Source of the DNA: Treponema sp. UBA937
Lineage (GTDB): Bacteria; Spirochaetota; Spirochaetia; Treponematales; Breznakiellaceae
Length of the DNA stretch: 32,598 nucleotides
Reading direction: 5' to 3'
Assembly (NCBI GenBank): GCA_002293455.1
Contig: DBDH01000003.1
Location: 24,815 to 57,412 of the forward strand
Shown: piece after piece, positions 23,418-32,598 of the stretch
Position numbering within the stretch: position 1 is the stretch's first letter
Layout: each line of letters opens with the position of its first letter
Notes under the pieces: generated by a model
Seen by the model: only the letters and a program-made list of their open reading frames with translations
Told to the model about the DNA's origin: nothing
Database searches by the model: none
Made by a program: the position numbers and the translations under genes

Positions 23418-26400
23418 TTACTTCCGCTTAATTCCCAGAATTGTCAAGTCGTCATACTGTTCATCTTCTTTCAATTGAGTGTAATAAATATAGTTTTCAC
23501 TATCCAGATATTCCCTGGTCGATGAACAATAGATACGGTATTGGCGAAAATGTTCCTTGAGGAAGGCATCGACTTTTTTGTCAACCAATACCCGCTGATC
23601 TTCTCCGGCATTGGGATCCTTATACGCGCGGAACATTTTTTCTACGGAGACCATCGCCATGATACATTCTTCCACGGTACCTTCACAATTGCTGAAATCA
23701 AACTGGAGCGTCTGTTCGCCTTCCGGGTTATGATATTTGTAAAGGTTGTACACTTCCTTATTCATAACCGCGTTGATTATTCCCTCGACCCGTTCCGGCC
23801 CCATCTCTTCATCACCCTGGCCCACCGAATGGGTCGCGTGAGGCGTATCTACAGGAGCGCCGCCTTCTTCGCAGAGGATTTCCTTAAACTGAGCGCTGCG
23901 GAATTTCCGTTTGGCTTCTTCAATACCATCGGTGTAGAGAAAGAGAATATCGCCTTTATCAATGGTAAGCGTTTGAACCGTGTACCCGCCCTTGCTTTCT
24001 ACCATAAAGTTAGGAAGAACACCTGTTGCTGGCGTCTCAGGAAGCGTGATAGTTTTCATCTTCTTTTCCGATACATCATACATGTGTACGATATTATCAC
24101 CAGCGTTGCAGAAACGAAGGGTCCCTGTTTCTGAATCGAAAAGACAAAGCGTAAACGCGGCAAAGCGGCCCTTGAACGCGAGAGTTTCGATAAAGTCATT
24201 TATCTGGTAAACCACATCCTGAATCTGCATACCTTTCGCGGTGGGTTTCCAGTTCTTGAAATAATTAAGGAACATCGTTGCGACTTGAATCATGATAAGC
24301 GCGGCGGGAATTCCTTTGCCCGCGACATCACATTTGATTACGGCATAGTAGCGTCCGTCCAAATCTTCATAATCAAAATAATCGCCCGATACGCCTTTCG
24401 CTCCTTCATAATAACCGAAGAAATGAGCATATTTGGAATCTTTGGCTCCGCTGGAAAGTTTGTTACCTTCTCTGTCAATTTCCAAAGGAATAAACTTTTT
24501 CTGAACTTCCTTACCGATGGTCAAATCCTGTGCGGTCTGCGCCGCTTTGACAAGACCGTGAGTCATATCATTTATCGTTCTTCCAAGAACCGCAATCTCA
24601 TCCCTGGTTTTGATGTCTACATTAAGTCCGCTCAGTTTCGCCTTATCCTCGGTGTCGCGGATAACCTCGACGTGAGCAACCAGGGTTTTAAGCGGGCGAA
24701 TAATAAACGCGGACATTATGAGCGCTCCCAAAATTCCAATGCCGACAGCGGAAAGCGCGACATACAAAATGACACGGATAAGTTCCTGCTGGCCCTGAGC
24801 AATCTGATCGGCAATAGAATCGATGGATACGTCCAGGCGGATGAGGCCCCGGAAAAAGACATCTTCCGTTCCCTGGCGGTACATGACCGGCTTAAAGAAA
24901 AGGTAATTCCGCGATGTATTATCCGACAATCGTTCCCTGGAAAATTCCGGCTCCGATCCAATCTCGCTGCCGATAATGTTCAGTTCTTCCGTCACCTGGT
25001 TTTCCAGATTCCGGAGAGCCGTTTGGATTTCATTAAAGCGGTTGTCGGCTTCCTCGCCGGTACTGAGCGCAAGCGACCGGGCTTCGTTGGAGAGAACAAC
25101 GATACTTTCTGTGAAAGCCCCAACATGTTCTACGGCCCGGCTGTTCAATTCTTCGGCAATCCCCGGCAGACGGGGAGTAAGATTATCGCTCAGCCGGGAA
25201 ACGCCGTACTGAAGACTGTCGGTATTGATCTTGGAAAGAATGCCCGGATCATTGCTTGCCCAAACATAATCATTATAGACGCTTGATTCCGACCCAAAGC
25301 CGGTGATTGTTACATACTCCGCTTCTGGAATTGCGGCTGTTTGATCCGGAAGGAAGCCAAGCTCCAAAAGATTTTGCGCGGGCAGATACACTCTCGCGCT
25401 GGAAGCAAGCCCTTCAAGAAGAACCTTGGAACGGTCCCACAAACCGGTAAGCAGTGTCTCTTCCTGGGTTTGCGTCATCGATATATACAAGGGCGTCGAA
25501 ACGATCCCTACTACAAGTGTAACAAGAATTATCGTGAACGACGCAAGTTTCAGGCGGAGGCCCGCTCCGCGGCGCTTGATCTTCTTCATGCTTTTTTTCT
25601 TTTCTGACGGCATAAGATCTCCTGTAATAAGAGCGGCGGCTTCTAACCGGATAACAGCCGCTTCGCTGACAACATTTCCAATTCCCCTGGCCGAAACAAC
25701 GAGGCCGATGCACGCGAACACCATGATTTCGGCAGCAATGAACAGAGGAGTATCAATAACAAATTTTTTGGCAGGCCGTATGGACCAGGAAGGCCGCCAT
25801 TCTTCCGAGAAGTCTCCAAATTTAACGGTTCCCATTTCATCTACCGTTACAATGGGAGAAGTCATCGTGAGGCCCCGCAAAGGATGTTCCACGCCAAGCC
25901 GGTATACTCCCTGATCAATATCTTCAACCCTGATTCCGCTGATTTCCCTGTCCGAAAGCACACTGAAATCTCCGCGGTCAAGGAAAAATTCCCTGTCATA
26001 GGGAAGCCGGCCATCCAAATCCAGAAATACCCTGCTGATATTGCCGCCTTCGGAAAATCCGCGGCCGATTATATCCAGATGAACGGCGCCGTGCTCATCC
26101 TGTTCGGAATTAACGTATGTAACATAAGTGTAATGAATATACTTGTTGGTTCTGAAATACAAATTTGACGCGGCGCCGATGTTTCCGGCTTCATCAATGG
26201 CGGCCACAGAAAATCTCCAAACCCCGTTATCCCGATTGGTATACGATACATTGGTTCTGCTTCCCATAACCCGGGGACTAAGGCTTGCTCCCGAAACCGA
26301 AACTGTTTCCATTGCGAGAGAAAAATCTTCGGCATTCATTCCGGCATACGGAACCAGCGAACCTTGATATTGCAGGCTCCATGTATAGCCGGATACATCT

Positions 26401-28022
26401 TGTGCCAAAGACTGATCCCATTGCATGGTAAAAGTGTTTGACGCAAGGTATCCGTCCCCATCCAATTCAGGCGGAACGATAACAAGCGCGGGAGGAGGAG
26501 TAGTATCCCGGACAAATTCTATACGGGAAGGCTCCGACCAGTTTCCGGCAAAGTCGCGCGCAATAATACAAAAATACCAGGAACCGTCGCTGGGAGCCGT
26601 CTCATCAACCCTGTTCGATGTTCCTACATACAGACTGATATTCTTTTCCGGAACAGCATAGGGCGATGATGACCAAAGAGTTGAATATCCTATAATGCCC
26701 GATGAATCGTAGGGCTGCTGCCAGGAAATCCGGACCGTATCGCCCTGGCTGGGCCTGCCCGCCTGAAAATTCATCGGAACCAGTACCGGGCTGTTCACGG
26801 TTCTGTCAGGAAAAAGGGCGGTAATTCTGTTCCGGTTATTCTGGCTTGACTGCCAGAACAAATACAGGGATCCTCCGTTCACAACCGGACGCACAAACGA
26901 CGCCGCTCCTACAGCCCCGGACATATCAGTATTTTGCCAATCGACGCCGGTGTACTGGGCTAAAAACACCCGGTTATACCCGTAACGGTTATCAAACCAT
27001 ACTACGGCAGCCGCACCCTGATACTCAAAGGCAATAGGATTATTGCAGTACGCCCCCTGCGTGGATAAACGCTGAGGATTCCCCTGAATGATGCCGTCAG
27101 CGTTGAGATACACGCCGTAAATCAAAGGATTCCCCGTAGTGTAACGCCGCTCCCAAACCAAAAAAAGCTGTCCCTGCTGCACGGAAAGATGAGGACGCTG
27201 ATTGTCAAAACGCCCCGGATCCGCTGTTGTATTCATGTAAGGATCAAAAAAACTCGTTATCCTTCTGGGCGTTTCCCAGGTACGTCCCCCGTCACGGCTG
27301 GAAGTAAGATACAGCTGGAACGTGAAGTTTTCATCTCCGGCAAAAGATTGAAAAACCACATAATCCCTTCCGTTATACACAACATGATCCGGAAGAAAAT
27401 TCAAGCTCATATCTACATTTTTGACAAAAGGAACGAATTCCTCCCAGACAAGTCCGTCATTGGAACGGGAAAAAGCCAAAGACAACGCGTCAGATGTTCC
27501 GTGAGTTGTAAATAACAGATAACCGCCGTCCGCCCTGGCGAATATCTTCGGCGCCAAGGTACTCCCCAAATCTCCTTGAATGCGGAGAGCGGTAAAACCA
27601 TTTCCGCCGGTATCCGACCTCAGGATTTCAATGTAGCCGCTTGTTGCCGCCGCGGCGATAAATATCCGGCCTCTGCTGTCAACAGCGGCGCTCAATATAG
27701 AAGGTTCGGGGCCGGAAAATTGATAAGGACCTCCAATGAAGCGTTCCACGACCCAATCGTTTTGACCTCTTTTTACCGCCGCGGAAACCCGGATTCGACC
27801 GCTGACAATGCCGTCCCTGCCGGTACCGGTAATTTCAGTTTCCTGCCAGGCCACCACGGAAATATCATTATGGGAAGCAGAAACAGGAAAAGAACCCGTT
27901 CCAGGAGAAAAGGCAACAGGATCCTCCCAAAAAAAATCGGCCTGGCCAAAAAGAAGATGTATAGGACATAACAGAATGAGGAACATGAAAACATAGCGTA
28001 GAACGCCGAACCTTCCCATCAT
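23418..28022 (-). CDS. giant sensor: extracytoplasmic beta-propeller/FN3, HAMP and SpoIIE phosphatase
   Basis: This 1534-residue protein has a signal sequence at residues 1-26. A sialidase/BNR-like propeller spans about 30-430, with Asp-boxes SRSNDGLVW near 185-193 and SSRDGGRTW near 241-249. FN3/Ig-like repeats span about 430-730 (DTTPPPALVIVPPELDGDG). Membrane helices lie near 754-776 and 826-848, followed by a second extracytoplasmic region of about 230 residues. A helix near 1081-1108 leads into HAMP, then a cytoplasmic SpoIIE/PP2C domain with GDYFDY near 1210, DVAGKGIPAAL near 1237 and YTDGIEEAK near 1364. It would dephosphorylate a serine/threonine phosphoprotein in response to an envelope signal. 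Its ATG overlaps the upstream gene's stop, with GAGG seven bases before it. Confidence 0.92.
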   Translation of the reverse strand: MMGRFGVLRYVFMFLILLCPIHLLFGQADFFWEDPVAFSPGTGSFPVSASHNDISVVAWQETEITGTGRDGIVSGRIRVSAAVKRGQNDWVVERFIGGPYQFSGPEPSILSAAVDSRGRIFIAAAATSGYIEILRSDTGGNGFTALRIQGDLGSTLAPKIFARADGGYLLFTTHGTSDALSLAFSRSNDGLVWEEFVPFVKNVDMSLNFLPDHVVYNGRDYVVFQSFAGDENFTFQLYLTSSRDGGRTWETPRRITSFFDPYMNTTADPGRFDNQRPHLSVQQGQLFLVWERRYTTGNPLIYGVYLNADGIIQGNPQRLSTQGAYCNNPIAFEYQGAAAVVWFDNRYGYNRVFLAQYTGVDWQNTDMSGAVGAASFVRPVVNGGSLYLFWQSSQNNRNRITALFPDRTVNSPVLVPMNFQAGRPSQGDTVRISWQQPYDSSGIIGYSTLWSSSPYAVPEKNISLYVGTSNRVDETAPSDGSWYFCIIARDFAGNWSEPSRIEFVRDTTPPPALVIVPPELDGDGYLASNTFTMQWDQSLAQDVSGYTWSLQYQGSLVPYAGMNAEDFSLAMETVSVSGASLSPRVMGSRTNVSYTNRDNGVWRFSVAAIDEAGNIGAASNLYFRTNKYIHYTYVTYVNSEQDEHGAVHLDIIGRGFSEGGNISRVFLDLDGRLPYDREFFLDRGDFSVLSDREISGIRVEDIDQGVYRLGVEHPLRGLTMTSPIVTVDEMGTVKFGDFSEEWRPSWSIRPAKKFVIDTPLFIAAEIMVFACIGLVVSARGIGNVVSEAAVIRLEAAALITGDLMPSEKKKSMKKIKRRGAGLRLKLASFTIILVTLVVGIVSTPLYISMTQTQEETLLTGLWDRSKVLLEGLASSARVYLPAQNLLELGFLPDQTAAIPEAEYVTITGFGSESSVYNDYVWASNDPGILSKINTDSLQYGVSRLSDNLTPRLPGIAEELNSRAVEHVGAFTESIVVLSNEARSLALSTGEEADNRFNEIQTALRNLENQVTEELNIIGSEIGSEPEFSRERLSDNTSRNYLFFKPVMYRQGTEDVFFRGLIRLDVSIDSIADQIAQGQQELIRVILYVALSAVGIGILGALIMSAFIIRPLKTLVAHVEVIRDTEDKAKLSGLNVDIKTRDEIAVLGRTINDMTHGLVKAAQTAQDLTIGKEVQKKFIPLEIDREGNKLSSGAKDSKYAHFFGYYEGAKGVSGDYFDYEDLDGRYYAVIKCDVAGKGIPAALIMIQVATMFLNYFKNWKPTAKGMQIQDVVYQINDFIETLAFKGRFAAFTLCLFDSETGTLRFCNAGDNIVHMYDVSEKKMKTITLPETPATGVLPNFMVESKGGYTVQTLTIDKGDILFLYTDGIEEAKRKFRSAQFKEILCEEGGAPVDTPHATHSVGQGDEEMGPERVEGIINAVMNKEVYNLYKYHNPEGEQTLQFDFSNCEGTVEECIMAMVSVEKMFRAYKDPNAGEDQRVLVDKKVDAFLKEHFRQYRIYCSSTREYLDSENYIYYTQLKEDEQYDDLTILGIKRK

Positions 28023-31000
28023 AAGAAAGCCTCAATCCGCTCTTTAAGCTGAATAAGTTCCGAAGAATTTCTGTTCCGCGGATTCAGGAGCAGTTCATCA
28101 ACAATCCGCTGGGCTACAAGCCTGTTGCCAAGCTGGAATTCCCGTACCGCCGTATCATATTTTTCTTTATCCGCGCTGACCATAATCGTAGAAGTTCCGC
28201 CCATAAGCATGTTTACCCTGTCAATAAGCTGAGCTGTTGTATTGTTGTCGGGATTAAGCCGGATTGATTCATTCAGCATATCCAAAGCCGCCGGAAACTG
28301 AGACCGCACATTGCTGTCAATAAGAGCCCGTGCGGAACCATTCAGTTGATTGGACCGGGCAATTTCCGCGGCGCTGGGAGGCGGAATAATTTCCCCAAAA
28401 TGAACGCCTGCCTGGTATAACAAGTCTCTCATCCCCGGAAAATTAGGATTGATTACCGACAAATTCTTTAGCGTCGCGTAAGCCTCAATCGAGTTTTCCC
28501 GCATCACCGACTGAAAGGCGGCGTCAACCAGGCCTCGGAACCTTTGATTAAAGCCCGGATCGATTAACTGATCAATACGCAGACCAAGAATCCCCGCTTC
28601 TTCGTTTAGAGGGAACACGAGGCGCACTTCCTGGAGCTTTGCCCGGGCTTCGTTAAGACGCGCGGTTCCGTCAGTCCTCCGGTTTTGATTAAATAAAGCG
28701 CTTCCGGTTTCATAGGCAAGATAAGCGTCCCGCAAAAGCTGGCTCATCTCCGAATACAAAGGAGCCGTGGAAGGAATAATGGTTCCGGAACGAAGCGACA
28801 ACGCGTTTCTGATAATGCCCTGCCAGTATAAAATCTCCTCACTGGGTTCCGAATTTGTCCGGAGGTACAGGGTTTTTGCCTCGGATAAAGCGTCATCGGC
28901 GCTTTCAAAGTTCTGACGGTAAAAATTCGTTCTCGCCCTGTCCACCTGCTGCCGGACCTGAGTCAGGATTATCGCGTTTTCCCGCCGGTTGATTTCATCA
29001 TAATAACCGATCAATTGATTATCACGCAGCGCCCTAAGCGGTTCGGATTCCTGTATCCTTAAAGACGCGTCATATTGATCCGAAGCTCTTCGTAATTGAT
29101 TACGGGCAGTTTCAAAGTTATTTTGATTCATCGCGGCGAGCGCCTGCTGAACGAGCCGGTCTCCGTCCAGCTTGATACTATTAGCCTGATTTGCCAAAGT
29201 CTGTGCCTGTACGGATACCCGCTGGGCGGAATCGCGCAGGAATTCAAGGTCCGACAGAATGCTGCCCGCCTCCGATTGCAAAGACGCGATTTCCTGAGAA
29301 CGGCTTATATCCGGAGCTTCTTCGGAATATTGCAGGATAAGATCATTTCCGCTCTGGATATCTCCCACAATAACCTGGGACATTCTTGTAAGGATACTGT
29401 TTGCTTCCGCCGGATATCTGGCTAAAGACTCAAAACCCTGTATTTCCCTGCTGACACCCGCAATCAGCCCGTTTGCTTCATCGAATTCGGATCGCCTTTG
29501 AATGCGCCTTTTATCCAATTCGCCGTTGGCAATAGTATAACGGCGCTGCACGGAAGCTCTCTGCTGATTAAAAATCGAATTGAGCAAAGAACTGTAATAG
29601 GAACGCCCTTCATTGAGGTATGTATTATAATTAAAATCCGCGCCGGTTTCATTTCTGACGGCGTTCAGCTCATTTCCGGTTTCTTCCAACGCGGAAAGAC
29701 TGCCGTTGATTTCCTGCTCAAAACTGTCAAACCGGGCAAGAATACCTTCTTCCTGAGAAATCGCGTCCGCTGCCGCCAAAAGCCCGTCTTGCCACATCAA
29801 CACAGAACGAAATTCCTGTCCCTGCATAGTTCTAAAAACGGCAGAACTGTTTTGAGCCGCCACAATATGCGGCACAGACTTCGATAAGGCATAAAATTGA
29901 TAATACTCCGAAAGATGATTCCGTTCTACGGCTTCCCCATCAACCACAATAAAAGAAGGCACCGCAAGACCTTCCTTCCGGTTTTCCCAAAGAATAGTCC
30001 CTAAAATCATGGCATTAAACGCCATTACGCCGTTAAATTCCTGTTCCGAACGGGCAAAGAAGCTTTGCCTGCCCAAACCAAGAGCATCCCGGTAGCGGTT
30101 ATTAACAATGATAACCAAAGACAATAAAACACTATCCCGCGCCCTTTTCCAAAGATTATCCATAACTCCCAGCATACCTTCCTGAAAGCTTTGCTCAGGC
30201 CGGCCTTCAATCAAACGCAGAAGAAACGGCAGATACGACGCGTCCCCGCTGGAAGGATCAATCTGCCGTAAAAGCGTTGACTGATTTTGAAGAGAAGAAC
30301 CCGCACCGGCAAGCGTATTCCGGGTAGTCATTAATGCGTTAAGAGCGGTTTCAATAGTGCTGTATGCTCTGGAAAGATTATTGAAACCCGAAAAATCGAA
30401 AGTCTGTCCGGCAGTATGTTCAAATTCCGCGAGAGCGCTAAGTACCTGCCTTTGAACAGCGTTAAACTCCGTGATACTCTGATGTATTGTCTGTACATCC
30501 GCTTCCACTTCGGAATACACCAAATTTCCGTAGCGCTTAGCGTAAAATTCTTCCCGGTATAGGTTTGTTCCGGAAAGATACCTTGACATTGCCGCCGTAT
30601 ATTCCTGCCGGTCCAGATAATTTCTGCCGTCATCAAAAATAGCATCCAATAAAGCCTTGTTAACCGTAAAAAGAGCTAATGATCTTGTCTTTCGGATAAA
30701 CTCACCCACAACCCGATTCGGTTCAGGCTCAATATTTTCAATTTGGCGGGTTAACGTAAGGATTAATTCCGAATTAGAGGGATCGTCCCGCAGAACAGCC
30801 AAGAGCCTTTCCGTAAGAACATTGTATTCGTCGCGGGCTCTCACAATTCTCTGGAGCCGTGTTTGAACCTTATCAAATTCTTCAGGATGCTGTTTTCCGT
30901 ATTCGGTCAGAACATTAATAGCCGCGTCATACATTTTTTCCGCGATAAGCTGATCGGCCCTGGACAGAGAAATTTCTTCCGCTTGAGCAAATGCCCCGGA

Positions 31001-31087
31001 AACAGCGATAAAACTAAGAGTCAGTCCAATCGCCAATATACGCCAAAGGCTCCTACGGTGCCCTTTTGTATGGTCCTTTCGCAACAT
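28019..31087 (-). CDS. large exported TPR-like helical-repeat protein
   Basis: This 1022-residue protein has a signal peptide ending AFA-QA near residue 35. The rest is almost wholly helical, without membrane segments. TPR-like helix pairs are visible at about 38-70 (ADQLIAEKMYDAAINVLTEY), around 640-690 (ALAAMNQNNFETARNQLRRA), and in several copies in the last 250 residues (AALDMLNESIRLNPDN). Coiled-coil stretches lie between. It is likely periplasmic and may act as a scaffold or sensor. It is translationally coupled to the SpoIIE protein (ATGA overlap), so a functional pair is likely. I do not recognise a named family for the full protein. The Shine-Dalgarno is weak. Confidence 0.85.
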   Translation of the reverse strand: MLRKDHTKGHRRSLWRILAIGLTLSFIAVSGAFAQAEEISLSRADQLIAEKMYDAAINVLTEYGKQHPEEFDKVQTRLQRIVRARDEYNVLTERLLAVLRDDPSNSELILTLTRQIENIEPEPNRVVGEFIRKTRSLALFTVNKALLDAIFDDGRNYLDRQEYTAAMSRYLSGTNLYREEFYAKRYGNLVYSEVEADVQTIHQSITEFNAVQRQVLSALAEFEHTAGQTFDFSGFNNLSRAYSTIETALNALMTTRNTLAGAGSSLQNQSTLLRQIDPSSGDASYLPFLLRLIEGRPEQSFQEGMLGVMDNLWKRARDSVLLSLVIIVNNRYRDALGLGRQSFFARSEQEFNGVMAFNAMILGTILWENRKEGLAVPSFIVVDGEAVERNHLSEYYQFYALSKSVPHIVAAQNSSAVFRTMQGQEFRSVLMWQDGLLAAADAISQEEGILARFDSFEQEINGSLSALEETGNELNAVRNETGADFNYNTYLNEGRSYYSSLLNSIFNQQRASVQRRYTIANGELDKRRIQRRSEFDEANGLIAGVSREIQGFESLARYPAEANSILTRMSQVIVGDIQSGNDLILQYSEEAPDISRSQEIASLQSEAGSILSDLEFLRDSAQRVSVQAQTLANQANSIKLDGDRLVQQALAAMNQNNFETARNQLRRASDQYDASLRIQESEPLRALRDNQLIGYYDEINRRENAIILTQVRQQVDRARTNFYRQNFESADDALSEAKTLYLRTNSEPSEEILYWQGIIRNALSLRSGTIIPSTAPLYSEMSQLLRDAYLAYETGSALFNQNRRTDGTARLNEARAKLQEVRLVFPLNEEAGILGLRIDQLIDPGFNQRFRGLVDAAFQSVMRENSIEAYATLKNLSVINPNFPGMRDLLYQAGVHFGEIIPPPSAAEIARSNQLNGSARALIDSNVRSQFPAALDMLNESIRLNPDNNTTAQLIDRVNMLMGGTSTIMVSADKEKYDTAVREFQLGNRLVAQRIVDELLLNPRNRNSSELIQLKERIEAFL

Positions 31088-31160
31088 TCTCTGATTCGAC
31101 GCCCCGCCTTAATACAGTATCGGAATTTAGCATTTTTCGCTATACACAAAATAATACGTT

Positions 31161-32480
31161 ATGGAAAAAAAAAACTTTCCGATGTATAATATACAGCAGA
31201 TGAACCAGAAAGGGATATTTTTTATTATAATTATTTCTCTTCTTTTTTTTTCTCGTCTCCCCGTGAGAGCCGCGGATTTTAATGAAAATGGGTACGGTTC
31301 TATCACGGATTTTCTTTTGGATCTGTACGGTATTGATGATAATGCGGGATTAACGGCTTTCCCGGTGCTGAATGTCCCTATGGGAGGAAAATCCGAAGCG
31401 ATGGGAACGGCCTTCAGCGCCGTGGTGGACGATATTTCCTTTATCGCGTGGAATCCCGCGGGATCTTCCATGATGCCGAAGACCGAATTAGGCTTTTTTC
31501 ACAATAACTGGATAGCAGACACAAATGTTGAAGAAATCGTTTACACTTCCCGCTATAAGGATTTAGGCTTTGCCGCGTCCGGGAAATGGCTTTATGTACC
31601 GTTTACCGAATACAACCTGTTCGGAGACCGGGTTTCCAAAGGATATTATTCCGAAGCCGTGGCGACCTTGAATGTTTCTTATAACTTTTTTTCGGGTTAT
31701 TATTTTGGCGGCGTTTCCCTGGGATTAAATCTGAAAGGGGCCTTCCGCTTTGTGCCGGATTTTGCCGACAAAGAAACCGATAAAATCATTGAAGGATCGG
31801 GGCGTTCCCAGTCCGCGGCGGCCGTTATGGCTGATTTCGGAGCTTTAACCCGCTTTAACCTGTTTAAATTCTACAATTCCAGAGAAAAAAACACTTCCGT
31901 CAGTGCCGTAATCCGGAACGCGGGTTTTCCCGTAAAAGGCGATCCCCTTCCTACCGTTATTACCGCGGGATTGGCCTATAAACCTTTTCGGCCCATTCAA
32001 ATGGCTTTTGATTTTTCCTTCCCGCTGAACTTAGCCGATCCCGGTTTATCGGAAAAATTTTATTGGTCGTTTGGTTTATCCGCCGCGGTTACCAATTTTC
32101 TTTCCCTGAGGGCCGGCCTGCTTTCAAAAACCGGAAACACACGCATAACAGTAGGCACGGAAATCACGCTGAAAAGCATCATCCTCGATGTAAACTATTC
32201 CCTAGACCTTTTAACCCAGTTAGAACCGCTCAACCGGATAAGTTTAGGCGTCCGGCTTAATTTCGGCGATCAAGGACGTCAAGCCGTGTCGGATCAAGCC
32301 GATGAATTATATTTTAAGGGGCTGGATGCCTATTCCTTAGGCAATTACGCGGAAGCTCAGTATTTTTGGGAAGAAACACTGAAAATACAGCCGAAATTTG
32401 AACCCGCCAAAGAAGGATTAGCGCTTATAGCCAGATCGCAGGACTTAGAGTCGCAAATCCGCGACTTTATGGAGTTCTAG
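31161..32480 (+). CDS. outer-membrane protein, UPF0164/PorV (FadL-like) with C-terminal TPR
   Basis: This 439-residue exported protein has a hydrophobic signal (GIFFIIIISLLFFS) cleaved near VRA-ADF. A beta-barrel-like body follows, with the family's opening motif LNVPMGGKSEAMGTAFSAV and VDDISFIAWNPAGSS, then alternating aromatic strands ending ISLGVRLNFGD. The last 60 residues form a TPR-like pair (ELYFKGLDAYSLGNYAEAQYFWEETLKIQP). This resembles treponemal UPF0164/FadL-like proteins, thought to be outer-membrane channels. The first ATG at 31161 has no Shine-Dalgarno. In-frame ATGs at 31182 and 31200 give shorter, more typical signal peptides, and 31200 is equally likely. A TATAAT at 31185-31190 may be a -10 box, favouring the last start. 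Confidence 0.85.
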   Translation: MEKKNFPMYNIQQMNQKGIFFIIIISLLFFSRLPVRAADFNENGYGSITDFLLDLYGIDDNAGLTAFPVLNVPMGGKSEAMGTAFSAVVDDISFIAWNPAGSSMMPKTELGFFHNNWIADTNVEEIVYTSRYKDLGFAASGKWLYVPFTEYNLFGDRVSKGYYSEAVATLNVSYNFFSGYYFGGVSLGLNLKGAFRFVPDFADKETDKIIEGSGRSQSAAAVMADFGALTRFNLFKFYNSREKNTSVSAVIRNAGFPVKGDPLPTVITAGLAYKPFRPIQMAFDFSFPLNLADPGLSEKFYWSFGLSAAVTNFLSLRAGLLSKTGNTRITVGTEITLKSIILDVNYSLDLLTQLEPLNRISLGVRLNFGDQGRQAVSDQADELYFKGLDAYSLGNYAEAQYFWEETLKIQPKFEPAKEGLALIARSQDLESQIRDFMEF

Positions 32481-32515
32481 GGCAGCGCTGATTGGAATAC
32501 AATTGTGGTTCATAT

Positions 32516-32540
32516 CCCGAGACAAGCCCTCGGAAACGAG
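32516..32540. repeat. short hairpin-forming repeat after the outer-membrane protein gene
   Basis: CTCG-GAAA-CGAG at 32529-32540 folds as a stem closed by a GAAA tetraloop. CCGAG at 32517-32521 offers an alternative pairing with CTCGG at 32529-32533. The CCTCGGAAAC string also occurs near 21993 in the other repeat cluster. No gene is visible in the last 118 bases of the window. Confidence 0.4.
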
Positions 32541-32598
32541 ACTCTATTCAGCACCTCAGAACCGTGAATCTCTAAGGTAACACTGATTTATGCATCGA

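Noticed and set aside
24285..25286. 333-residue plus-strand ORF inside the SpoIIE gene
   Set aside because: It is antisense to the coherent phosphatase and HAMP region, with no motif or ribosome-binding site. Long open antisense frames are expected with this codon bias.

Overview
The window looks like chromosomal DNA from a spirochaete of the Treponema group. The signs are a FliL-family flagellar protein, a treponeme-type outer-membrane protein of the UPF0164/FadL-like kind, several treponeme-style lipoproteins, a very large SpoIIE phosphatase with an extracytoplasmic sensor, and the mix of clostridia-like and Gram-negative-like genes common in host-associated treponemes. This is inferred from recognised protein families; no rRNA gene or other marker is present to name a species. 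I saw no tRNA, rRNA, CRISPR array, transposase or phage gene.

Layout. Bases 1-4041 (minus strand): a dCache/HAMP methyl-accepting chemotaxis protein with a small cysteine-rich ORF overlapping its end, and a 12-helix membrane protein ending in a LuxR DNA-binding domain. Bases 4105-7081 (plus): an Agr-like LytTR response regulator, a full-length GHKL histidine kinase, and a second kinase truncated after its phospho-acceptor helix. A 21-bp-spaced direct repeat resembling a LytTR operator lies in front of the regulator. Bases 7053-11688: a small conserved minus-strand protein, then sbcD-sbcC on the plus strand. Bases 11704-14306 (minus): pstS-pstC-pstA without an adjacent pstB. PstS has its two lobes in permuted order, and three 11-bp repeats resembling a Pho box lie just upstream of a TATGAT -10 element.

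Bases 14450-18068 (plus): an operon of a GlpA-like flavoprotein with a BFD-type iron-sulphur tail, a second FAD/NAD oxidoreductase, a DUF1667 cysteine protein and an unrecognised protein. Bases 18130-20567 (plus): a PTS EIIA protein and a GH5 endoglycoceramidase or steryl-glucosidase-like hydrolase with no signal peptide. Bases 20550-21948 (minus): a FliL-like protein followed by a lipoprotein lytic transglycosylase. Bases 22170-23057 (plus): a LEA-type lipoprotein, separated by a hairpin from a small minus-strand membrane protein.

Bases 23418-32480: a probable cell-envelope signalling locus. A 1022-residue exported TPR-like protein is translationally coupled to a 1534-residue protein made of an exported beta-propeller, Ig/FN3-like repeats, membrane helices, HAMP and a cytoplasmic SpoIIE phosphatase. 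A UPF0164-like outer-membrane protein with a C-terminal TPR is transcribed divergently from them.

All start sites were chosen by eye from start codons, Shine-Dalgarno sequences and family-typical N-termini. Residue positions are approximate. No database search was possible, so family names rest on recognised motifs.
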